From: Lentzea albida
GTDB lineage: Bacteria; Actinomycetota; Actinomycetes; Mycobacteriales; Pseudonocardiaceae
Assembly (NCBI RefSeq): GCF_900111005.1
Contig: NZ_FOFV01000014.1
Coordinates: 186,001-250,000, forward strand
Length of the DNA stretch: 64,000 nt
Direction of reading: 5' to 3'
The notes under the pieces are model-generated. The model made no database searches. It worked only from the letters and a program-made list of their open reading frames with translations, and had not been told where the DNA came from. A program made the position numbers and the translations under genes. Positions 8,391 through 16,155 of this stretch are shown here, piece by piece (the stretch's first letter is position 1; each line of letters begins with the position of its first letter).

Positions 8391-8428
8391 TGCCCCGGAC
8401 GCGTCTCCCACAGGACGTGTCCGGGGCA
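8391..8428 (+). terminator. hairpin terminator after the small membrane protein
   Basis: Arms TGCCCCGGACGCGTC and GACGTGTCCGGGGCA form a 15-pair stem with one G-U pair and an eight-base loop. No long T tract follows, as is usual in high-GC actinobacteria. Confidence 0.75.
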
Positions 8429-8557
8429 CCACTGTTAGTGGGGGACACCTATGGGTTGCGGATTCCGCTGTGTGCTCTACGCTGCGCGCCATCATGGCCG
8501 CACGGAGGTGCGGCCATGACTCGTTGGCGTCGGGGGACGTGAATACGGGGTCGTTCG

Positions 8558-9814
8558 ATGACGGGTTCGCCCACCACGAGCACGCATGCGCTGCATGCGG
8601 CGCTGGTTCCTGCGCCCGCTCTGGTGGATGAGAGACGCACGCTCTACCGCCTCGCGGCGGAGATGTTCGCGCCGGGAACCGGGTTGTCCGACAACCTCGC
8701 GGATCACCCGATCGTCCGATACGAGATCGGCAGGGCGCTCGCCGGTCACGGCGATCTCGACCCCGCGGTGCTGACCCGAGTCGCGTCGATGAGCGTGCGC
8801 GATGCCGGCGTGCCCGTCGTGTCAGACCCGGCCGCAGTTGAGGTGATCGAGGCGCCGCTGCGCATCGTCGCTCCGCCCGGTGTGCGGCCGGAGCCGTTGA
8901 CCGAAGCCGACGGCGAACGGTTCGAGAGCGCTCTGCACGTGGTGGAAGAAGGTGTCCGGCTGCTGTGGAAGTTCGCGCCGGACATGGCGGAGGACCTGCT
9001 CGCCCACGTCTCGATGCTCGCGGTGCTGAAGCGCGAGACCTCTGGCGGGCTGGTGTCGGCGTCGTCGCGGTACGTGCCCGGCATCGTGCTGATCGACGAA
9101 CCCGTGCTGCCGATGGAAGTCGCCGAAGCGCTGGTGCACGAAGGTGCGCACGAAAAGTTCTTCGACCTCGCGATCGCAAGAGATTTTCTTGACTTGCACG
9201 CCGAGGACGCGGATTATTTCGAGAATTCGTGGTCGCACGCTCGATGGCCACTGGAACAGACGTTCGCGGCGTGGCACGCCTACAGCTGCCTTGCGCAGTT
9301 CAACCAGTCAATTGGGTCCGAACAAGCTGGTTCGGATTCCTTGCTGGAAAAAGCACGAGAACGGGCCGACGAGATCGTCGAGTGGTTGCTCGACCACGAG
9401 AGCGACCTGCGTGCGGACGCGCGCTGGCTCCTGCGTGCCCTCGCGGGCGACACGGCGGAGGCCGGCACCGGGGTTGCCGCGCAGTCATCGGCGGGCGGTG
9501 TCACACTGTCCACTGAGGATTCAGAAGACCTCCACTTTCACCTGCTCCCGGACGTGCGTTACAAGCGCGCTGCGTCAGGACGAGTGGTGGTGGGCAGGGC
9601 AGCACAACCGCCTCAGCTGTTCTGGCTCGACGACGACGCGAGCTGGGCTCTGGACCAATGGCGTATCGATAAAGCAACAAAATCGTTCGGGTGGATGCTC
9701 GCCCGGGCTGCCGAGGATTGGCAGGTCGACTACTCCGCTGCGGCTGAGCGGCTGAGATCGGCTCTCGGTTCTCTTGTTGACAGTTCGATCGTCGGGTCGC
9801 CCGAAGCACATTAA
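8558..9814 (+). CDS. HExxH-motif protein with C-terminal PqqD-like peptide-binding domain
   Basis: Candidate peptide-modifying enzyme of 418 residues. Residues about 20-290 form a helical domain with the metal motif HEGAH (194-198) and a downstream W-P-L-E-Q-T-F-A-A-W-H stretch (230-240) whose His240 could be a third ligand. This matches the TIGR04267-type HExxH family, now annotated as 2-oxoglutarate-dependent peptide beta-hydroxylases of RiPP pathways. Residues about 335-413 (from GRVVVGRAAQPPQLFWL to the helix pair ending LGSLVDSSIV) resemble PqqD/RRE domains that hold leader peptides. A peptide gene starts 23 bases after the stop. Family and RRE calls are by eye. The start ATG has no strong ribosome-binding site. 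Confidence 0.78.
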   Translation: MTGSPTTSTHALHAALVPAPALVDERRTLYRLAAEMFAPGTGLSDNLADHPIVRYEIGRALAGHGDLDPAVLTRVASMSVRDAGVPVVSDPAAVEVIEAPLRIVAPPGVRPEPLTEADGERFESALHVVEEGVRLLWKFAPDMAEDLLAHVSMLAVLKRETSGGLVSASSRYVPGIVLIDEPVLPMEVAEALVHEGAHEKFFDLAIARDFLDLHAEDADYFENSWSHARWPLEQTFAAWHAYSCLAQFNQSIGSEQAGSDSLLEKARERADEIVEWLLDHESDLRADARWLLRALAGDTAEAGTGVAAQSSAGGVTLSTEDSEDLHFHLLPDVRYKRAASGRVVVGRAAQPPQLFWLDDDASWALDQWRIDKATKSFGWMLARAAEDWQVDYSAAAERLRSALGSLVDSSIVGSPEAH

Positions 9815-9836
9815 ATACGCCTCCCGAGAAGGAACA

Positions 9837-10022
9837 ATGACCTCCCCGAACCAGCTTCCACGCCTGCCGCAGTTCCCGCAGAACGCCGGCATGCCTGTTG
9901 CCCACCCCGCGCCGGTGGTGGGTCCGGTGATCGGCCAGCCGGTCACCCCCGTTCAGTGGTTCAGGCGTATGCCGACCGGGGGAACGGTCTACGTGAAGCC
10001 CGCCGAGGGCCAGCAGGGCTGA
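9837..10022 (+). CDS. putative precursor peptide of the HExxH system
   Basis: A 61-residue peptide translated from the ATG at 9837 behind a clear GAGAAGGA ribosome-binding site, 23 bases after the HExxH gene and followed by a perfect terminator, so the two genes form a complete unit. The leader part is rich in Pro, Gln, Val and hydrophobic residues (LPRLPQFPQNAGMP); the C-terminal part reads V-Q-W-F-R-R-M-P-T-G-G-T-V-Y-V-K-P-A (from residue 39). That block recurs in the peptide at 5331-5498, with one extra Gly there. I infer leader plus conserved core of a modified peptide; which residue is modified is not known. Confidence 0.75.
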   Translation: MTSPNQLPRLPQFPQNAGMPVAHPAPVVGPVIGQPVTPVQWFRRMPTGGTVYVKPAEGQQG

Positions 10023-10035
10023 GCTTCGTGCGTTG

Positions 10036-10060
10036 AAGGGGGCCTTTTGCAGGCCCCCTT
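10036..10060 (+). terminator. terminator of the HExxH/peptide unit
   Basis: AAGGGGGCCT and AGGCCCCCTT form a perfect ten-pair stem with a five-base loop (TTTGC), 14 bases after the peptide stop codon. Confidence 0.85.
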
Positions 10061-10202
10061 CGGCATGTGGGGGTTCGGGAGTAGGACCTCACGGAGTGGT
10101 AACGACTGGGCCACAAGGGGGAGTGCCCGCCGTAACTGAGCCGAACGGGTGTCGTCGATGGACTTAGATCGCCGCATTCCGCCGACCTCATGGAGCAACC
10201 CG

Positions 10203-10910
10203 ATGCGTCAGACGCCCCTGAGACGAGCCTGCCTGGCTTCCGCCGCCTTCGCCGTGGCCATGCTGGCCCTGACCGCCACCGCGGTCGCGCAGCCGACCAC
10301 TGACGACTCGCGCGCGACGGCCTACAGCGGCAACGTCGACATCAACCACAAGGACGCCTGCACGGTCGGCGGACTGACGGGCACCCCGATCGCTCCCGGC
10401 CAGTTCACGTCCACGGGCGGTGACGGCCAGTACCTGGACATCACGGGTGTGCCCGCCGGCGTCAAGGTCACGGGCATCGTCGTGAAGGGCGGGAACGCGT
10501 ACAACGTCTACCTCGCCGGCAAGCTCGGTGGGGCACTGCCGTGGCTGGACCTGCGGTCACCGCTCAACAACGGCGGGAAGGTCCCGCAGATCAGCCACTG
10601 GTACGGCTGCGGCATCAAGGACACCACGACCACGACGACCACCACGACCACCGCGACGTCGACCTCGACGTCGACCGTGACGCACTCGTCGTCCCCCAGC
10701 TCCACCACGAGCACCACCGCGACGACCACGACCACCACCTCTGGTGAGGGCGCGTCCACCACGACCACGACCCAGGCATTCGTGCCCGTCGCCGACGAGG
10801 GCGGCCTGGCGTCGACCGGGTTCGGGTCCGCGTGGCTGCTCGGTCTCGGTGCCGCGCTCGTGGCCGCCGGTGCCGCTGTCGTGCTCGTGCTGCGCAGGCG
10901 TCGCGCCTAG
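10203..10910 (+). CDS. Thr-rich LAxTG-anchored surface protein
   Basis: Secreted wall-anchored protein of 235 residues. An N-terminal signal peptide (MRQTPLRRACLASAAFAVAM, cleavage near TAVAQP) precedes a domain with three cysteines (about 40-155). A low-complexity linker of some 55 residues made almost only of Thr and Ser follows, then LASTG, a hydrophobic span and the tail RRRRA. LAxTG is the class E sortase signal of high-GC actinobacteria. I start at the ATG at 10203 because it sits behind GGAGC and gives a clean signal peptide. The Thr/Ser linker is likely glycosylated and spans the wall. Ligand unknown. Confidence 0.85.
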   Translation: MRQTPLRRACLASAAFAVAMLALTATAVAQPTTDDSRATAYSGNVDINHKDACTVGGLTGTPIAPGQFTSTGGDGQYLDITGVPAGVKVTGIVVKGGNAYNVYLAGKLGGALPWLDLRSPLNNGGKVPQISHWYGCGIKDTTTTTTTTTTATSTSTSTVTHSSSPSSTTSTTATTTTTTSGEGASTTTTTQAFVPVADEGGLASTGFGSAWLLGLGAALVAAGAAVVLVLRRRRA

Positions 10911-11695
10911 GACCACTCCACGAACACGGCCCACAGCGCGCCGAACATGGTTCGTGTCTCCGCGTGGAACGCCACGTCCGAAGGAGCCGCTCCGCCGCCG
11001 TAGACCTCCACGGCGTGCCGGGCGGCTCCTTCGTCTTTCGACAGGCATGCCAGGTCCCAGGCGACCGGGCCCAGCCAGGCGTCCTCGAAGTCGTTCCAGA
11101 CCGGTCCTGAGGGCGTGAGCAGCAGGTTCCCGGGGTGCGCGTCGCCGTGCAGGGGCTGGACGTCGTTGTGGTGCTCGGGCCAGCGGGCGAGCAGCGTGTC
11201 GCGCCACGCGCGGAACCTGTCCAGGTCCGGCGCGCCTCGGCCGTCGAGGTAGGTCAGGACGTTGTCGACGTCGTCCAGCGGTCCCCGCGTGGGTAGCGGC
11301 CCCTCGTAGTGCCGAAGTTCGGCGTGCAGATCCGGCAGGAGCTTCAGAACGTCGTCGTGGGGCAGCCGTACGCCGCGCTCGTGCGGGACGTACGTGCTGA
11401 ACGACATCACGAAGCCATCGCGTACATGAGGCCCGGCGGGCAGCTCCGCAGAAGGTGTCACGACCGGCACGCCGCGGGAGTCCAGGAACGCCGACACGGA
11501 CAGGTCGCGGGCGAAGTGCGAAGCCACGGAAGGCCTGATCAGGGCCGTGCGGGCGGCGATGCGCGCCACCACCGCGGCCGGGCGCAGGTGCACGAGCAGG
11601 TTGCTGCCGTGCTTGAGCACGTCGGGATCGTCACACCTCACGCCGTGCGACGCGGCCAACGAGACGGCAGCGCTTACAGCAGCAGATGCACTCAC
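10907..11695 (-). CDS. aminoglycoside phosphotransferase-family kinase
   Basis: Cytoplasmic small-molecule kinase of the APH/choline-kinase fold, 262 residues. The catalytic loop reads HGDAHPGNLL (about residues 181-190) and the metal-binding segment WNDFEDAWLGP follows, as in APH enzymes. The substrate cannot be inferred; many chromosomal members do not confer antibiotic resistance. GTG start. Its stop overlaps the stop of the convergent LAxTG gene by four bases. Confidence 0.88.
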   Translation of the reverse strand: MSASAAVSAAVSLAASHGVRCDDPDVLKHGSNLLVHLRPAAVVARIAARTALIRPSVASHFARDLSVSAFLDSRGVPVVTPSAELPAGPHVRDGFVMSFSTYVPHERGVRLPHDDVLKLLPDLHAELRHYEGPLPTRGPLDDVDNVLTYLDGRGAPDLDRFRAWRDTLLARWPEHHNDVQPLHGDAHPGNLLLTPSGPVWNDFEDAWLGPVAWDLACLSKDEGAARHAVEVYGGGAAPSDVAFHAETRTMFGALWAVFVEWS

Positions 11696-11711
11696 GCCAT
11701 GAAGGCTGGCA

Positions 11712-12227
11712 TCAGCCCTGGGGGAGGAGCGACTGCATTTCGGCGATCTCCTTCTCCTGGTGCGCGACGACGTCCTGCGCCAGCTTGCGGGTCTCGGGGT
11801 CGGTACCGGCCGAGAGGTGCTTCTGCGCCATCTCCACGGCGCCGCGGTGGTGCTGGATCATCAGCGAGAGCCACTGGCGGTCGAACTCGGCGTCGTCCAG
11901 GTCGGCGAGGTTGCCGAGGTCGACCATGCCGTGCGACTCGGTGTGGCCGTGCGAGGTGTGCGAGGACGCCTGGACCGGGGCGTTCCACGTGCGGAGCCAG
12001 CCGTTCATGCGGTCGATCTCGGGCTTCTGGGCGTCGGCGATGCGCTTGGCCAGGTCGATCACGCGCGGGTTCTCCGTGCGGGACGCGACCAGGCCGGACA
12101 TCTCCAGCGCCTGCTCGTGGTGCGGCACCATCCCCTGGGCGAACGCGACGTCCGCGGAGTTGTGCGTGGCGGGGGTGCCACAGGCGGCCAGCACCAGGAC
12201 AGAAGCGACAGCGAGCAATCGGAGCAC
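11712..12227 (-). CDS. DUF305 lipoprotein
   Basis: Exported lipoprotein of 171 residues from a GTG start: signal peptide LRLLAVASVLVLAAC with lipobox LAAC, then a DUF305 (ferritin-like, CopM-related) domain with two His-rich helices, MVPHHEQALEM and MIQHHRGAVEM, and a His-rich insert (SSHTSHGHTESHGM) able to bind metal. The family is linked to copper or other metal handling; here that is inferred. The start is supported by a TATCCT box six bases upstream; longer readings give an implausible Arg-rich extension. It diverges from ctaD, a copper enzyme gene. Confidence 0.85.
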   Translation of the reverse strand: MLRLLAVASVLVLAACGTPATHNSADVAFAQGMVPHHEQALEMSGLVASRTENPRVIDLAKRIADAQKPEIDRMNGWLRTWNAPVQASSHTSHGHTESHGMVDLGNLADLDDAEFDRQWLSLMIQHHRGAVEMAQKHLSAGTDPETRKLAQDVVAHQEKEIAEMQSLLPQG

Positions 12228-12361
12228 GGCGGCAGGATACGTGTGACGTGCGCTACGCCGCTGGCCACCGGCCATGGGCCACCCGAACGGAGCTGATCGG
12301 CTCCGTCTAATATCCGTGGAGTTTCCCGAACGAACTGGTCCCACCAAGGCCTGGAGGCACC

Positions 12362-14152
12362 GTGACGGCCGTAGCCCCGCAGCCGATCGCAACGCGTCCT
12401 TATCCGACGCGCACTGCGGTCAAGGGGTCCTTCCTGCTGCGGATGTTCCGCACCACGGACCACAAGCAAATCGGCATCATGTACCTGGTCACCTCGTTCG
12501 CCTTCTTCATGGTCGGCGGCGCGATGGCCATGTTGATCCGAACCGAGCTTGCCCGGCCTGGCATGCAGTTCCTGAGCCAGGAGCAGTACAACCAGCTCTT
12601 CACGATGCACGGCACCGTGATGCTGCTGCTGTACGCGACCCCGATCGTCTTCGGTTTCGCGAACTTCATCCTGCCGCTGCAGATCGGCTCGCCCGACGTC
12701 GCGTTCCCGCGGCTGAACGCCTTCTCGTACTGGCTCTACCTCTTCGGTGGCCTGATCGTGATGGCGGGCTTCATCACCCCCGGTGGTGCGGCGGACTTCG
12801 GCTGGTTCGCGTACACGCCGCTGAGCAGCGCGATCCACTCGCCCGGCGCGGGTGCCGACCTGTGGATCTCCGGCCTGGTGGTCGGTGGTCTCGGCACCAT
12901 CCTCGGCGCGGTCAACATGATCACCACCGTGGTCTGCCTGCGCGCGCCCGGCATGACGATGTTCCGGATGCCGATCTTCACCTGGAACATCCTGGTGACG
13001 TCGGTGCTGGTGCTGCTCGCGTTCCCGATCCTGACCGCGGCCCTGCTGGGCCTGCTGGCGGACCGGCACCTCGGCGCCCACGTGTTCGACCCCGCCAACG
13101 GCGGCGTGATCCTGTGGCAGCACCTCTTCTGGTTCTTCGGCCACCCGGAGGTCTACATCGTCGCCTTGCCGTTCTTCGGCATCGTGTCGGAGATCTTCCC
13201 GGTGTTCAGCCGCAAGCCGATCTTCGGTTACAACGGCCTCGTGTACGCGACGCTCGGCATCGCGGCCCTGTCCGTCGCCGTGTGGGCGCACCACATGTAC
13301 GCGACCGGCGCCGTGCTGCTGCCGTTCTTCGCCTTCATGACGTTCCTCATCGCGGTCCCGACCGGTGTGAAGTTCTTCAACTGGATCGGCACGATGTGGA
13401 AGGGCCAGCTGACGTTCGAGACGCCCATGCTGTTCAGCATCGGCTTCATCGTCACGTTCCTCTTCGGTGGTCTGTCCGGCATCCTGCTGGCCGCCCCGGC
13501 GATCGACTTCCACGTGTCCGACACGTACTTCGTCGTCGCGCACTTCCACTACGTGCTGTACGGCACGATCGTGTTCGCGACCTTCGCGGGTATCTACTTC
13601 TGGTTCCCGAAGATCACCGGTCGCTTCATGGACGAGCCGCTCGGCAAGCTGCACTTCTGGACGACGTTCATCGGTTTCCACGCGACCTTCCTCGTCCAGC
13701 ACTGGCTGGGCAACGAGGGCATGCCGCGCCGGTACGCCGACTACCTCGCGTCCGACGGCTTCACCACGCTCAACATGATCTCGACGATCGGCGCCTACGT
13801 CCTCGGCGCGTCGACGCTGCCGTTCATCTGGAACGTCTTCCGGAGCTACCGCTTCGGTGAGGTCGTGACGGTGGACGACCCGTGGGGCTACGGCAACTCG
13901 CTCGAGTGGGCGACGTCCTCCCCGCCGCCGCGGCACAACTTCACCGAGCTGCCCCGGATCCGTTCGGAGCGCCCGGCGTTCGAGCTGCACTACCCGCACA
14001 TGATCGAGCGGATCCGCAACGAGGGCCACGTGACCTTCACCGGCAAGACGATCCCGCACGAGAAGGCGGCTCCGGCCCTGTCGGAGATGGCTGCATCGGC
14101 GATCAAGTCGGGTACGGCGTCCGAGAAGGACGATTCCGAGCACGACAAGTAA
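12362..14152 (+). CDS. ctaD: cytochrome c oxidase subunit I
   Basis: Catalytic subunit of the aa3-type terminal oxidase in the cytoplasmic membrane; it reduces oxygen with electrons from the bc1-cytochrome c supercomplex and pumps protons. 596 residues with about 12 membrane spans. Visible hallmarks: FRTTDHKQIGIMY near the N-terminus, HPEVYI with the cross-linked His and Tyr, the CuB histidine pair in WAHHMY, and HFHYVLYGT for haem ligands. GTG start behind GGAGG. The ctaD-serB order is the same as in M. tuberculosis. Confidence 0.98.
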   Translation: MTAVAPQPIATRPYPTRTAVKGSFLLRMFRTTDHKQIGIMYLVTSFAFFMVGGAMAMLIRTELARPGMQFLSQEQYNQLFTMHGTVMLLLYATPIVFGFANFILPLQIGSPDVAFPRLNAFSYWLYLFGGLIVMAGFITPGGAADFGWFAYTPLSSAIHSPGAGADLWISGLVVGGLGTILGAVNMITTVVCLRAPGMTMFRMPIFTWNILVTSVLVLLAFPILTAALLGLLADRHLGAHVFDPANGGVILWQHLFWFFGHPEVYIVALPFFGIVSEIFPVFSRKPIFGYNGLVYATLGIAALSVAVWAHHMYATGAVLLPFFAFMTFLIAVPTGVKFFNWIGTMWKGQLTFETPMLFSIGFIVTFLFGGLSGILLAAPAIDFHVSDTYFVVAHFHYVLYGTIVFATFAGIYFWFPKITGRFMDEPLGKLHFWTTFIGFHATFLVQHWLGNEGMPRRYADYLASDGFTTLNMISTIGAYVLGASTLPFIWNVFRSYRFGEVVTVDDPWGYGNSLEWATSSPPPRHNFTELPRIRSERPAFELHYPHMIERIRNEGHVTFTGKTIPHEKAAPALSEMAASAIKSGTASEKDDSEHDK

Positions 14153-14175
14153 CCTGCTCTTCACAGGTTCAACGA

Positions 14176-14208
14176 CGAGCCCCGGCTGCTTCTCGCGGCC
14201 GGGGCTCG
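14176..14208 (+). terminator. terminator between ctaD and serB
   Basis: CGAGCCCCGGC and GCCGGGGCTCG form a perfect 11-pair stem with an 11-base loop, about 23 bases after the ctaD stop. Confidence 0.85.
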
Positions 14209-14233
14209 CCGCGTCTTACGAGGAGACGACGAC

Positions 14234-15448
14234 GTGAAAACGCCCGTGCTCATCACCGTGACCGGCCCCGACAAGCCCGGTGTCTCCTCCGTGCTCTTCG
14301 CGGTGCTGACCAGGCACGGCGTCGAGGTGCTGGACGTGGAGCAGGTCGTGATCCGGGGCCGGCTGGTGCTCGGCGCGCTGGTGTCGACCGAACACGACCC
14401 CGAGGGTCTGCAGGAAGCGGTCGAGCAGGCCATGGCGACCGTCTCCATGCAGGTGGAGATCGAGATCGGCGCCGACTCGAAGCGGACGGCCCGCCTGGAG
14501 TCGTCGCACGTGCTGATCGTGCTCGGCCGCCCGGTGACGGCCAAGGCGTTCACCGAGGTCGCGCGCCGGCTCGCGTCCCTGGGCGTGAACATCGACGCCA
14601 TCCGCGGTGTCGCCGACTACCCCGTCACGGGTCTCGAGCTGCGCGTTTCGGTCGCGGACGACACGATGGAGAACGACGGCGCGCTGCGGTCCGCGCTCGC
14701 CGAGGTGTCGGTGCGGGTGGGGCTCGACATCGCCGTGGAACGGGCCGGGCTGACCCGTCGCGCCAAGCGCCTGGTCGTGTTCGACGTCGACTCCACGCTG
14801 ATCCAGGGCGAGGTGATCGAGATGCTCGCCGCGCACGTCGGGTGTGAGGAGCAGGTGCGCGAGATCACCGAGGCCGCGATGCGCGGGGAGCTCGACTTCG
14901 CCGAGTCGCTGCGGCGCCGGGTCGCGCTGCTGGAGGGCCTCGACGAGAAGGTGCTGGACGAGGTCGGGGCGTCGCTCGAGCTCACGCCCGGCGCGCGCAC
15001 GACCATCCGCACGCTCAAGCGGCTCGGCTTCTTCTGCGGCGTGGTGTCCGGCGGGTTCACGAAGGTCATCACGGGCCTCGCCGACGAGCTCCACCTCGAC
15101 TTCTGCGCCGCGAACACGCTGGAGGTCGTGGACGGCAAGCTGACCGGCAAGGTCGTCGGCGACATCGTCGACCGGCCGGGCAAGGCGGTGGCTCTGCGCC
15201 GGTTCGCCGACGAGGTCGGCGTCTCGCTGGCGCAGTGCGTGGCGGTCGGTGACGGCGCGAACGACATCGACATGCTCAACGCGGCGGGCCTCGGCATCGC
15301 GTTCAACGCCAAGCCCGCGCTGCGCGAGGTGGCCGACACGGCGCTGTCGCACCCGTTCCTCGACGCGGTGCTGTTCATCCTCGGCGTCACGCGCGCGGAG
15401 GTGGAGGCCGCCGACGCGGCCGACGGCCTGGAGCTGACCCGGCTGTGA
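14234..15448 (+). CDS. serB: phosphoserine phosphatase with N-terminal ACT domains
   Basis: Last step of serine synthesis: hydrolysis of phosphoserine. 404 residues. Two ACT-like regulatory domains (about 1-85 and 90-170) precede a HAD phosphatase whose motif I is DVDST (Asp184 nucleophile, Asp186 general acid); GVVSGGFTKV and GDGANDIDML supply motifs II and IV. This is the SerB2 architecture of mycobacteria, where ACT domains sense serine. GTG start behind GAGGAG. The next gene begins within its stop codon. Confidence 0.96.
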   Translation: MKTPVLITVTGPDKPGVSSVLFAVLTRHGVEVLDVEQVVIRGRLVLGALVSTEHDPEGLQEAVEQAMATVSMQVEIEIGADSKRTARLESSHVLIVLGRPVTAKAFTEVARRLASLGVNIDAIRGVADYPVTGLELRVSVADDTMENDGALRSALAEVSVRVGLDIAVERAGLTRRAKRLVVFDVDSTLIQGEVIEMLAAHVGCEEQVREITEAAMRGELDFAESLRRRVALLEGLDEKVLDEVGASLELTPGARTTIRTLKRLGFFCGVVSGGFTKVITGLADELHLDFCAANTLEVVDGKLTGKVVGDIVDRPGKAVALRRFADEVGVSLAQCVAVGDGANDIDMLNAAGLGIAFNAKPALREVADTALSHPFLDAVLFILGVTRAEVEAADAADGLELTRL

Positions 15449-16125
15449 TGATCCTCGACCTGATCGCCTCCCGGAACTACGCCGAGGAGACCGAAGTCCG
15501 CGCGATGCCGATGGTGCTGCGCATCGAACGCGTCGACCCGCCGTCGCGGACGGCGCTGCTGGAGGCCGCGGCCGCTTCGGCGGTCGCGGTGTGCCTCGAC
15601 CCGCGCGCCGACGTCGGGGGCGAGTGGCACGAACCCGTGCGGGCCTGGGTGGCCGGGCGGATCCGCAAGGTGGCGCGGCGCGCCCGCGGCGCGCAGTGGG
15701 AGGCCGTGCAGGCCCTGCCGGGCGTGACGATCACCGTGAACGGTGCGTCGGTCCGCTCGCTGCTGCCGGTGCTGGTCACCGAGACACCGCGGGAGGTCGC
15801 CAAGCTGCAGATCTCCGGCTCCGACCTGCCCGTCGACGAACCGGGCGAGGTGCCCGAGGGCGCACGGCTGCTGTACGTGAACCCGCGGGTGGAGATGTCG
15901 GCCGGCAAGCTCGCGGCCCAGGTGGGGCACGCGTCGATGCTGCTCGCGCCCAGGCTCTCCGAAACGGAGCTGAAGGCGTGGGCGGCGCTCGACTACCGCT
16001 GTGCCGTGCGGACCCCGTCCGCCGCCGAATGGGACTCGCTCGTCCACAGCGCGGACGTCGTGGCGGTGCGGGACGCCGGTTTCACGGAGGTCGAGCCGGG
16101 CACGACGACGGTGCTCGCGGTTTAG
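15448..16125 (+). CDS. peptidyl-tRNA hydrolase, PTH2 family
   Basis: Releases peptides from prematurely dropped peptidyl-tRNA in the cytoplasm. 225 residues from the ATG that overlaps the serB stop (TGATG). The C-terminal half carries the PTH2 signature (MSAGKLAAQVGHASMLL, then AVRTPSAAEWDSLV and DAGFTEVEPGTTTVLAV). The N-terminal half, about 130 residues with an IRKVARRARGAQWEAVQ helix, is an extension not found in the roughly 120-residue core enzymes. A GTG three bases upstream is an alternative start. Confidence 0.85.
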   Translation: MILDLIASRNYAEETEVRAMPMVLRIERVDPPSRTALLEAAAASAVAVCLDPRADVGGEWHEPVRAWVAGRIRKVARRARGAQWEAVQALPGVTITVNGASVRSLLPVLVTETPREVAKLQISGSDLPVDEPGEVPEGARLLYVNPRVEMSAGKLAAQVGHASMLLAPRLSETELKAWAALDYRCAVRTPSAAEWDSLVHSADVVAVRDAGFTEVEPGTTTVLAV

Positions 16126-16155
16126 AAGCGCGCGAACCGGGTAAATCCGCGTCTC

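Noticed and set aside
10622..10760. Tandem-repeat or CRISPR-like ACC/ACG pattern
   Set aside because: It is the Thr-rich linker of the LAxTG protein; there are no regular repeats with unique spacers.
12059..14164. Open frame of 701 residues opposite ctaD
   Set aside because: It is rich in Arg, Asp, Gln and His with no domain, which is the usual shadow of a high-GC gene; ctaD on the other strand is unmistakable.
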